In this document: positions 1 to 7,970 of the stretch, piece by piece
How the letters are laid out: each line of letters begins with the position of its first letter
Position numbering within the stretch: position 1 is the first letter of the stretch
Assembly (NCBI GenBank): GCA_002840975.1
Contig: PHDN01000018.1
Coordinates: 1-64,000, forward strand
Source: Bacteroidetes bacterium HGW-Bacteroidetes-16
GTDB taxonomy: Bacteria > Bacteroidota > Bacteroidia > Bacteroidales > F082
Reading direction: 5' to 3'
DNA: 64,000 bases
The notes under the pieces: generated by a model
Seen by the model: only the letters and a program-made list of their open reading frames with translations
Told to the model about the DNA's origin: nothing
Databases searched by the model: none
Program-made: the position numbers and the translations under genes

Positions 1-64
1 CGTCAAAGCCCAACCAACTCAAAAAATGATGGAGCTTATCGCAAAATTAGAGTCACCGCACTAA
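1..64 (+). CDS. 3' end of an unidentified protein (partial)
   Basis: Reading frame 2 is open from the window edge to a TAA at 62-64 and encodes a short tail ending in KLESPH. The tail overlaps the 3' end of the convergent deacetylase gene by 12 bp, a usual arrangement for convergent genes. Twenty codons are too few to assign a family. By position it probably belongs to the same polysaccharide locus, but that is inference only. Confidence 0.4.
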   Translation, partial: VKAQPTQKMMELIAKLESPH

Positions 65-913
65 AAGGGACAAGTCAGGCCCAGCCGCAAAACTCTTAAT
101 GTCAACAAATGAATTTTGTTGTTTATTGATGATTTTACGGATTTTTTTTTCAGTATTTCTAATATTCCAATAAAAAATTAAGCTTTCCTTTTTGCTCAAA
201 TTCACTTTTGGAATATTAACATCAATTTCATGAGGATGAAGATAGACAAAAACACTATTCCCCTGTTTGTTCATTTGGGTAATAGTTCTATTAATAAACC
301 AAGATGGGAAAACCCGTAGGAAAAAACCACCGCTGAAACCAACATTTTTACCAAACATACTTATTAAACTTTGGGGTATTTCAAGAACCTTTTTTGTTTT
401 CCCATTAATAATTGGGTAGTGTATATGTGAAGGAAAATCCGGCAATCCATACATATAAGTTTTCGCAGGATAAACCGAGGATGAATATTCAATTCCGTTT
501 GAGTATAGAACATCGTAAAACCATTCCAAATTTGTTTCACTCACAGACCAGGAAGGTGCCCTGAACCCAACAATTTTTTCACCTGTTAAACTTTCTAAAA
601 TTTGACAAGTTCTTTTTGTGTCTTCGTCAAATTCCTCTGCAGTCATATTATAAATTAATTTATGGTTATAACTATGACTAGCGATTTCATGACCTGCGTT
701 GTATAATTTTTTTATAATTTGTGGTTTATTCTGAGCTAATTTACCAAGAACAAAACATGTTGATTTAACACTATACTCCGCACAGATATCAATGATTTTA
801 TCAATATTAGACTCCAAATTGGATGGACTGTCCTTATATAATCTAAGGTCAAGGCTACTGAAATTGGCATTATGCCATTCCTCTATGTCAAAGGTTAAAA
901 AATTTGGTGTCAT
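53..913 (-). CDS. Polysaccharide deacetylase family protein (DUF3473-like)
   Basis: A 286-residue NodB-fold carbohydrate esterase that probably removes N-acetyl groups from an exported or lipid-linked polysaccharide. Motif 1 is TFDIEEWH near the N-terminus, the D-x-E-D/E-W form typical of the exosortase/exopolysaccharide-locus subfamily. The zinc-binding motif 2 is ASHSYNH, motif 3 is FRAPSWS, and the late YLHPHEID resembles the DUF3473 C-terminal block. No signal peptide is visible, which fits a cytoplasmic or membrane-face enzyme. It follows the GNAT gene at 962-1813 on the same strand with a 48-bp gap, so the two are probably co-transcribed. The substrate cannot be read from the sequence. 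The gene is very A+T rich compared with the rest of the window. Confidence 0.85.
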   Translation of the reverse strand: MTPNFLTFDIEEWHNANFSSLDLRLYKDSPSNLESNIDKIIDICAEYSVKSTCFVLGKLAQNKPQIIKKLYNAGHEIASHSYNHKLIYNMTAEEFDEDTKRTCQILESLTGEKIVGFRAPSWSVSETNLEWFYDVLYSNGIEYSSSVYPAKTYMYGLPDFPSHIHYPIINGKTKKVLEIPQSLISMFGKNVGFSGGFFLRVFPSWFINRTITQMNKQGNSVFVYLHPHEIDVNIPKVNLSKKESLIFYWNIRNTEKKIRKIINKQQNSFVDIKSFAAGPDLSLLVR

Positions 914-961
914 TTGATTAATAATTTTATAAAAAAATTGAGAACGAAGTAGCCTAGCTAC

Positions 962-1813
962 TTAAAATGCATCAAAATCAATGCACTGAAACTTAATTGT
1001 TTCTGAATTTAAAACTAAACCGCTATTGGTCAAATCTTTAAATATTAAATTTAATGGTGAGGGCTTTAATCTATTAGGAAAACTAATATACGCAGACTTT
1101 TTCCAGGTAATTCTATCATTAACCCCCATCCATATATAAACGTTACTAGTTAAACCTTTATTAACGAAGTTGATTTCTTCAGATTGAATGTTGTCAAATA
1201 CTCCAATTATAGCATTTATTCCCCATTTTCCAGTTTGCGCTAAAATATACGTGCTCTCATTTTTCTTTTTTACTCTATATTTTTTAATAGGATTAGATAG
1301 TCTCCAATTTATTGATTTTCTGTCCCATACTCGAAAAAAACTATAGGTGTAATTTTGAAACTCTTCATGTATACCGAGTCCGATTTTCACATCTAATGGT
1401 TTAATTAAATCAAAACCTAAATGTTTTACAAAACCCCTGATGCTGTTTTGATTAGCCACACCAATTACAAAGGAATACCCTTCTTTTGCTGCATATTCAT
1501 AGGTCATCTCTGCTAATATAGTAAATAACTTTTTGCCTCTGTGATCAGGATGTGTTGCTGTATTTAGAGATAGCAACCCTCTTGTTTCAACACCATTAAT
1601 GCTGGCTTTTATAGGTTGTGTAACATAATGCGCGGCTAAACAATTGTCCAAATATGCATTAAATCCAATAGCATTACCTTCTGGATTATGGTTATACTCC
1701 CAATCCAAATATTCAACACTATTTACATTAGTGTTCGGGAAAACAATATTTAATAAATCCGAAACCTCTTGTATTCCGACCATGGATAAATCCAGTTTTT
1801 CAAATTTATACAT
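962..1813 (-). CDS. GNAT family N-acetyltransferase
   Basis: A 283-residue protein with a GNAT fold in its first ~150 residues. The acetyl-CoA pyrophosphate-binding motif A is visible as THPDHRGKKLFTIL, followed by GVANQNSIRGFVKHLGF, the usual beta5-alpha4 region. The second half is not recognised and may hold a second degenerate GNAT lobe or a specificity domain. It lies upstream of the polysaccharide deacetylase on the same strand and probably acylates a sugar or amino-sugar in the same pathway (inference from context). The start ATG at 1813 is followed by a normal N-terminal segment. A TAATTTTG motif lies about 65 bp upstream. Confidence 0.75.
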   Translation of the reverse strand: MYKFEKLDLSMVGIQEVSDLLNIVFPNTNVNSVEYLDWEYNHNPEGNAIGFNAYLDNCLAAHYVTQPIKASINGVETRGLLSLNTATHPDHRGKKLFTILAEMTYEYAAKEGYSFVIGVANQNSIRGFVKHLGFDLIKPLDVKIGLGIHEEFQNYTYSFFRVWDRKSINWRLSNPIKKYRVKKKNESTYILAQTGKWGINAIIGVFDNIQSEEINFVNKGLTSNVYIWMGVNDRITWKKSAYISFPNRLKPSPLNLIFKDLTNSGLVLNSETIKFQCIDFDAF

Positions 1814-2151
1814 ATTAGCTAATTCCTTCCTGGTATTTTTTATTCGTATTAATCAACATTAAATGGTGACCTTTGCAAAATTAAAATAAATTCTGAGCAT
1901 TTGAGTTTGAAGTAAAATATGTAACTATTGATTAATCGTTGCATTTTAAACAAAGCATAATACTGATAGTTGACTAAGAAGTTGAAACAGTTTTATACTA
2001 ATTTTGTTTTTATTAATTTGACAATAAATTAATTTAAGGATTGATTGTATTTTTATTTTTCAAGTCCTTAATTTAAGAAAAAAGATAGATACAACTATTA
2101 AAGAAAAAGTAAATCCTTAACTAGAGTTCTCTCATTCTTTATCAATCAAAA
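1814..2151. promoter_or_regulatory. A+T-rich divergent intergenic region with candidate promoters
   Basis: This 338-bp gap separates the leftward GNAT/deacetylase pair from the rightward glycosyltransferase genes. It contains no convincing ORF. Matches to the Bacteroidetes -7 consensus TAnnTTTG are seen on the minus strand at 1876-1883 (TAATTTTG, facing the GNAT gene) and on the plus strand at 1999-2006 (TAATTTTG, facing the glycosyltransferase). Neither has a correctly spaced TTG at -33, so both are tentative, and such motifs occur easily by chance in DNA this rich in A+T. Confidence 0.35.
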
Positions 2152-3099
2152 ATGTACAAAAACCATAAGATAGGTATAGTTATCCCAACGTATAAATCAA
2201 TTGATCATATTCAATCAGTAATAGATGGATTGCCTTTGTGGATTGATCATATCATTATTATTGATGACAAATGTCCTCTGCATACAGGCAAGTCTGTACA
2301 AGAAAATTATCAATATGATATACGCATACTAGTTTTATTTCATGAAGTAAATCAAGGAGTTGGTGGAGCAACAGTGACGGGATATAAAAAAGCAGTTGAA
2401 ACTGGATGCCATATTGTTGTAAAAATGGACAGTGATAATCAAATGGATCCTGATTATTTGGAATTACTTATAGAGCCATTGGTTTCTAGATCAGCTGAAT
2501 ACACCAAAGGTAATAGGTTTGTGGATTTTAAGGCTTTAAAATCCATGCCGCTAGGACGGCTACTTGGAAACAGTGTATTGTCATTTATGGTAAAGGCTTC
2601 CAGTGGATATTGGAATATGATGGACCCTACCAATGGATATACTGCCATATCAAGTTCTGCATTATCAAAAATAAATCTCGACAAGTTGGAAAAAAGGTAT
2701 TTCTTTGAATCTGACATGCTAATTCATCTCAATATCTACAACATAATCTTAGCTAATGTTCCCATTCCTGCACGATATGGTGACGAAATTAGTTCGCTAA
2801 ATATATGGACAACTATGATCAAGTTCCCGCCTAAATTAATCAGAGGAATTATGAAACGATTCTTTTATAAATACCTGATTTATGATTTTAATATGGCCTC
2901 AGTTTACGTGTTGATCGGCTTACCTTTATTTATCTGGGGTGTAGTATTTGGATTAGTAAAATGGATACATAATGCATCAATAATGGTTGAAACAACCACC
3001 GGAACAGTGATGCTATCAGTATTGCCATTAATACTTGGTACGCAGTTTTTACTCGCTGCCATAAATATTGATATCGATTCAACACCGGGAAAAAAATAA
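2152..3099 (+). CDS. Glycosyltransferase family 2 with C-terminal membrane segments
   Basis: A 315-residue GT-A fold glycosyltransferase. The N-terminus shows the Rossmann-like start [10 protein letters not shown] and an acidic IIIDDKCP where most GT2 enzymes have VDDGS. The metal-binding DxD region is [10 protein letters not shown], and [13 protein letters not shown] is the usual G-x-G-x-A segment. Two hydrophobic helices lie after residue ~245, as in polyprenyl-phosphate glycosyltransferases (dolichol-P-mannose synthase/ArnC/GtrB type). It probably transfers a nucleotide sugar to a lipid carrier or to a membrane-bound glycan. The next glycosyltransferase starts 38 bp downstream on the same strand, so the two are likely co-transcribed. 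Donor and acceptor are unknown. Confidence 0.85.
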   Translation: MYKNHKIGIVIPTYKSIDHIQSVIDGLPLWIDHIIIIDDKCPLHTGKSVQENYQYDIRILVLFHEVNQGVGGATVTGYKKAVETGCHIVVKMDSDNQMDPDYLELLIEPLVSRSAEYTKGNRFVDFKALKSMPLGRLLGNSVLSFMVKASSGYWNMMDPTNGYTAISSSALSKINLDKLEKRYFFESDMLIHLNIYNIILANVPIPARYGDEISSLNIWTTMIKFPPKLIRGIMKRFFYKYLIYDFNMASVYVLIGLPLFIWGVVFGLVKWIHNASIMVETTTGTVMLSVLPLILGTQFLLAAINIDIDSTPGKK

Positions 3100-3137
3100 T
3101 CTTTTTCTTTATATTTTCGCATCTGCAAAAACTTTTT

Positions 3138-3860
3138 ATGCAACGAACCCTCTCAATTCTTATCCCTTCATACAACGAGGGTAAAACCATTCATAAAATA
3201 CTTGACAAGATTTTGGACGTCAATTTAATTGATGAAGTTGAAAAGGAAATACTCATTATTAACGACTGTTCTACTGATAATACATCAGAAGTTGTTGCAG
3301 AATATATCTTAACCCATAGCAATAAAAACATTACGTTATACGAGCACCATACTAACATGGGAAAAGGTGCCGCTATTCACCGGGGAATTAAAGAAGCAAC
3401 GGGCGATTATATCATCGTTCAGGATGCCGATTTGGAATACGACCCCAATGAATATAATTTGCTGTTAAAACCCATTTTGGATGGATTTGCTGATGTAGTA
3501 TATGGTTCGCGTTTTATGGGTGGAAATCCACATCGTATTTTATTCTTTTGGCATTCCATTGGAAACAAGTTCCTGACCCTGTTGTCAAACGCCTTTACCA
3601 ATTTAAACCTGACCGACATGGAGACCTGTTACAAGCTCTTTAAAGCGGACATCATCAAATCATTGAAACTAAACGAGCCCCGTTTTGGTTTTGAGCCGGA
3701 GGTAACAGCCAAAATTTCAAGAATCCCCAGGATCCGGATCTATGAAGTTGGTATCTCCTACTACGGTCGTACTTATCAGGATGGAAAAAAAATTGGATGG
3801 AGAGATGGCGTCCGGGCTATTTACAGCATTTTGAAGTATAATTTATTCAACAGCAAATAA
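3138..3860 (+). CDS. DPM1-like glycosyltransferase family 2
   Basis: A 240-residue soluble GT2 enzyme of the dolichyl-phosphate mannose synthase type. Visible motifs are [11 protein letters not shown] at the start, [11 protein letters not shown] (nucleotide-binding aspartates), [11 protein letters not shown], and [10 protein letters not shown], the DxD metal site. The late segment with DMETCYKLF and RFGFEPEV is typical of bacterial DPM1 homologues that make polyprenyl-phosphate sugars. It has no C-terminal membrane helices. It sits 22 bp before the multi-spanning protein at 3883, which could use the lipid-linked sugar on the periplasmic side (inference). Base composition returns to the window average from here on. 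Confidence 0.88.
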   Translation: MQRTLSILIPSYNEGKTIHKILDKILDVNLIDEVEKEILIINDCSTDNTSEVVAEYILTHSNKNITLYEHHTNMGKGAAIHRGIKEATGDYIIVQDADLEYDPNEYNLLLKPILDGFADVVYGSRFMGGNPHRILFFWHSIGNKFLTLLSNAFTNLNLTDMETCYKLFKADIIKSLKLNEPRFGFEPEVTAKISRIPRIRIYEVGISYYGRTYQDGKKIGWRDGVRAIYSILKYNLFNSK

Positions 3861-3882
3861 TTTAAACCTAAATCAAAATAAT

Positions 3883-5346
3883 ATGATGGAGTCCCGTATC
3901 ACCAACCGTATTATTTATTTTTTTTTAGCGTTAGGCCTGGTCGCCGGAGTAATGGTCATATTGTATACCCCAAACAGTTATGGCGGAGGCGATAACTTCT
4001 CACATTACAAATTTGCCCACTGGGGTTGGAAATACCCAAACCTTTTGTTTGACCACTGGGGAAAACCGGTATTTACATTGCTGGCTTCCCCGTTTGCGCA
4101 AATGGGTATCAATGGTGTCAGGGTTTACAATTTACTGATGGGTTTTCTTACTGCTTTAATAATTGGGGAATTGGCCAACCATTTTAATTTTAAAAACCGG
4201 GCCGTGGGTATATTGCTGGTTCTGTTTACCCCTGTTTATTTTATCATGATGTTCACCTCGCTCACCGAAGTGACCTTTAGCTTTTTTCTGGCATTGGGTG
4301 TCTTGTTGTTTTTTAAAGAAAAATATTTTTTTTCGGCAGTCATTTGGTCGTTCCTGCCCATTATCAGGACAGAAGGATTTGTGCTTTTTCCATTGTTCAT
4401 CCTGGTCTTTGGTCTAAAGAAGCAATTTTTTGCTTTGCCATTACTGTCCGCCGGATTCTGGCTGATCAGTTTCTTAGGATATTTCTTTTACGAAAATTTC
4501 TGGTGGCTGATTACCAACATGCCTTATGTAGGAAATAATGCCCGGGATATATATGGAAGCGGATCATTACTCCACTATATTCATCATACCGAAGGAATCC
4601 TGGGCTATCCCCTGGCAGGCCTGTTCGTTGTTGGTTTTGGAGTCATACTTCAAAAATGGGTGACCGCTGAAAGGAGAAAGCTGACCTCCTCATTTTATTT
4701 CCTGATCCTGATTCCCGGGTCGTTTTTTACATTTCTGGCAGCACATTCCATCGTTTGGTGGCTGGGCACAGGAAGCTCCCTTGGGCTAGTGCGGGTGATG
4801 GCTTCTGTAACACCATTGGTCGCCCTGACAGCATTGCCGGGATTTAATTTTCTGGAATCCTGGTTGAAGGAAAAAAATAAAGGGGTTGGCCGTGTTATAG
4901 TTGCAATTCTGCTCACCGCGATTGTTTGGCTGGGTATCAACTCGCATTTGGGAGGATTTAGGATTTCACGCGAGGACCGTTTAATGGATCAGGCGGGGGA
5001 CTTTATTTTGAAAAATAAATTGGACAGGTTTAAACTCTATTATTTTAGCCCGCACCTGGTTGCCAAACTTGGAATAGACCCTTTTGATCAATCATTAAGC
5101 AAAGAAGGATTGCCCGACAAACAAAACCCTGCCCGCTTACTGCCTGACAGCAGTATCGTTGTATGGGATGCGCATTTTGGCCCTAATGAAGGAGGCATTC
5201 TACTGGAAAAACTTAAACAAAATGACAGAATGATTTTAATAAAGGAGTTCAAACCAGACAATTCTTTTAAAGTGTTGGGCGGTTATGATTATGCCATTTA
5301 TATTTTTCAGAGAATTCCTGAACCCGGTAAAACAATAAATGATTAA
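3883..5346 (+). CDS. Multi-spanning membrane protein, probable GT-C type glycosyltransferase
   Basis: A 487-residue integral membrane protein with roughly ten hydrophobic helices between residues 10 and 370 and a soluble ~120-residue C-terminal part. The first periplasmic loop after helix 1 carries an acidic GGDNFSHYKFAHWGW segment, similar in position to the catalytic Asp loop of GT39/ArnT/PMT-like (GT-C) enzymes that use polyprenyl-phosphate sugars. Following directly after a DPM1-like gene supports that role. The second Met at 3886 is an equally possible start. It could instead be an unrelated polysaccharide membrane protein, since no full family motif is evident. Confidence 0.7.
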   Translation: MMESRITNRIIYFFLALGLVAGVMVILYTPNSYGGGDNFSHYKFAHWGWKYPNLLFDHWGKPVFTLLASPFAQMGINGVRVYNLLMGFLTALIIGELANHFNFKNRAVGILLVLFTPVYFIMMFTSLTEVTFSFFLALGVLLFFKEKYFFSAVIWSFLPIIRTEGFVLFPLFILVFGLKKQFFALPLLSAGFWLISFLGYFFYENFWWLITNMPYVGNNARDIYGSGSLLHYIHHTEGILGYPLAGLFVVGFGVILQKWVTAERRKLTSSFYFLILIPGSFFTFLAAHSIVWWLGTGSSLGLVRVMASVTPLVALTALPGFNFLESWLKEKNKGVGRVIVAILLTAIVWLGINSHLGGFRISREDRLMDQAGDFILKNKLDRFKLYYFSPHLVAKLGIDPFDQSLSKEGLPDKQNPARLLPDSSIVVWDAHFGPNEGGILLEKLKQNDRMILIKEFKPDNSFKVLGGYDYAIYIFQRIPEPGKTIND

Positions 5347-5362
5347 TTTGGTTTTATCCCCC

Positions 5363-5379
5363 TTACGTGAAACACGTAA
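5363..5379. promoter_or_regulatory. Palindrome upstream of gdhA (candidate operator)
   Basis: A 7-bp perfect inverted repeat, TTACGTG-aaa-CACGTAA, lies 60 bp upstream of the gdhA -7 element. It is followed within 35 bp by the palindromes CCTAGG and GTAATTAC. The location and symmetry suggest binding by a dimeric regulator. It has no following T-run, so it does not look like a terminator for the upstream gene. No regulator is identified. Confidence 0.4.
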
Positions 5380-5438
5380 TCTCCTAGGCAATCCCCGTAA
5401 TTACGCAGTGTTGCTGTAAAAGCCGCCTTTTTTCTTGT

Positions 5439-5446
5439 TAAGTTTG
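5439..5446 (+). promoter_or_regulatory. Bacteroidetes -7 element of gdhA
   Basis: TAAGTTTG matches the Bacteroidetes sigma-ABfr -7 consensus TAnnTTTG and lies 38 bp upstream of the gdhA start codon. No TTG sits at the expected -33 position, which may mean activator dependence. Confidence 0.5.
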
Positions 5447-5481
5447 AAGCATCAATTCTGATTGTTTAATCAAACTTATAA

Positions 5482-6834
<1,353 letters not shown>

Positions 6835-6863
6835 TCATAAATCAGTTGTTTTTTTAACAGAAA

Positions 6864-6893
6864 AAGCTGCCCTTTAGGGGGTGGCTTTTTTTT
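6864..6893 (+). terminator. Rho-independent terminator of gdhA
   Basis: A 9-bp stem (AAGCTGCCC with GGGTGGCTT, two G-U pairs) and a short loop are followed by a run of T, 30 bp after the gdhA stop. Confidence 0.85.
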
Positions 6894-6898
6894 GTAGG

Positions 6899-7014
6899 CC
6901 CGGGATTAAAATCCCGGGTTACAATTTCGGTCATCCCAACGGGATTGGGAAGTTTGCCACGGATCAGTGCCATCGGTACAACCGATATTGTATCGATGGA
7001 ATTTATTCCGTCGG
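6899..7014 (+). repeat. REP-like structured repeat, copy A
   Basis: This ~116-bp repeat begins with the perfect palindrome CCCGGGATTAAAATCCCGGG. It continues through a conserved core (ttacaat-tCGGtcATCCC-ACGGGAT, then GTGCCATCGGtAC) and ends in ATGGAATTTATTCCGTCGG. Internal inverted repeats suggest a multi-stem single-stranded fold. It is the first of four same-orientation copies that flank the broken transposase. Confidence 0.9.
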
Positions 7015-7048
7015 ATTCCGTCGTTAAAAAACAGAAATCCCATAATGA

Positions 7049-7174
7049 CCTGGATTAAAATCCAGGGTTACAATCTCGGCCATTCCTACGGGATTAGGAA
7101 CTAAAACCTCAAAGTGCCGATTGCCATCGGATATGAACCACCGATATTGTATCAATGGAATTTATTCCGTCGGA
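7049..7174 (+). repeat. REP-like structured repeat, copy B (diverged)
   Basis: The same layout as copy A, but the leading palindrome is CCTGGATTAAAATCCAGG. Its left and right arms have changed in a compensatory way, so the pairing is kept. The middle carries a small length change (GTGCCGATTGCCATCGG). The end, ATGGAATTTATTCCGTCGG, is identical to copy A. The paired changes argue that the structure is under selection or was copied from another family member. Confidence 0.85.
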
Positions 7175-7227
7175 TATAACAAATAAACATTTTTGCTTAC
7201 TTTGGTCATGATCCTAAACCCATCCAC

Positions 7228-7689
7228 ATGGCCAACACTTATCATCAAATACTTGTTCAGACAGTTTTTCCAGTGAAGTATTGGGAAGCCATTCTGGAAA
7301 AAAGCTGGAGAGAAGAATTGTTTTCAGTAATTGGAAATCTGATAAATGAAACAGGATGTCATACCATGATCATCAATGGGGTATAAGATCATGTCCATTG
7401 TTTTTTTGGGCTAAAGGCTTCAGTTTCTGTTTCAGATGTAATGAAAAATGCCAAGGCAAAATCATCAAAATGGATCAATGAAAGCGGCTTTTTGGAATAT
7501 AATTTTGAATGGCAGCCAGGTTTTGGTGCATTTTCTTACAGTCGTTCACAAGTGAATCAGGTGTACCAATATATCTTAAATCAGGAAAAACATCACGAAA
7601 ATCAAACCTTTTTTGATGAATATATCGAACTCTTAGACAAGTTTGAGGTAGACTATGATGAGAGGTATCTTTTCTGTAAATTGATTTGA
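7228..7689 (+). pseudogene. IS200-like/RAYT tyrosine (HUH) transposase, interrupted by one in-frame stop
   Basis: The ATG at 7228 opens a 153-codon frame to a TGA at 7687-7689, broken once by TAA at 7384-7386 (codon 53). Both halves fit the Y1 transposase family (PF01797): MANTYHQILVQTVFPVKYW at the N-terminus, the HUH motif HVH at residues 55-57 just after the stop, AFSYSRSQV near 101-109, and the catalytic Tyr115 in YILNQ with Gln119. The length is normal for short REP-associated transposases. The stop falls where relatives usually have Glu (GVEDHVH), so a single GAA-to-TAA change explains it. Four copies of a palindromic repeat flank the gene, the layout of a RAYT with its REPs. A sequencing error or readthrough cannot be excluded. 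Confidence 0.85.
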
Positions 7690-7701
7690 GATGGCTGTTT
7701 G

Positions 7702-7817
7702 CCCGGGATTGAAATTCCGGGTTACAATCTCGGTCATCCCTACGGGATTGGGTCGTTTGCCACGGATCAGTGCCATCGGCACGACCGATATTGTATCGAT
7801 GGAATTTATTCCGTCGA
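7702..7817 (+). repeat. REP-like structured repeat, copy C
   Basis: This copy is ~116 bp and starts with CCCGGGATTGAAATTCCGGG, 12 bp after the transposase stop codon. The core contains ATCCCTACGGGAT and GTGCCATCGGCAC, and the end is ATGGAATTTATTCCGTCG. It has the same orientation as copies A, B and D and is very close in sequence to copy A. Confidence 0.9.
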
Positions 7818-7841
7818 CCTAAGAACAACAATACCACATTG

Positions 7842-7954
7842 CCCGGGATTAAAATCCCGGGTTACAAGATCGGCCATCCCTACAGGATTAGGACATTCGC
7901 CACAGATCAGTGCCATCGGCACGACATATTGTATAGATGGAATTTATTCCGTCG
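7842..7954 (+). repeat. REP-like structured repeat, copy D
   Basis: This copy is ~113 bp and starts with CCCGGGATTAAAATCCCGGG. It has a 3-bp deletion near the end (ACGACATATTGTATAGATGG versus ACGACCGATATTGTATCGATGG), which weakens one internal stem. It ends 17 bp before the stop codon of the convergent gene at 7971 and could also act as that gene's 3' hairpin. Confidence 0.88.
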
Positions 7955-7970
7955 CAATTTCGTCGCCCCC

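Noticed and set aside
7441-7689. Stand-alone 82-residue ORF after the palindromic repeats
   Set aside because: It is the downstream part of the transposase frame that begins at 7228; its first Met is internal, and the N-terminal half is readable up to the TAA at 7384.
6899-7954. Possible CRISPR array (four repeats)
   Set aside because: The repeats are ~116 bp, diverged, irregularly spaced and interrupted by a transposase gene; there are no short regular spacers and no cas genes.
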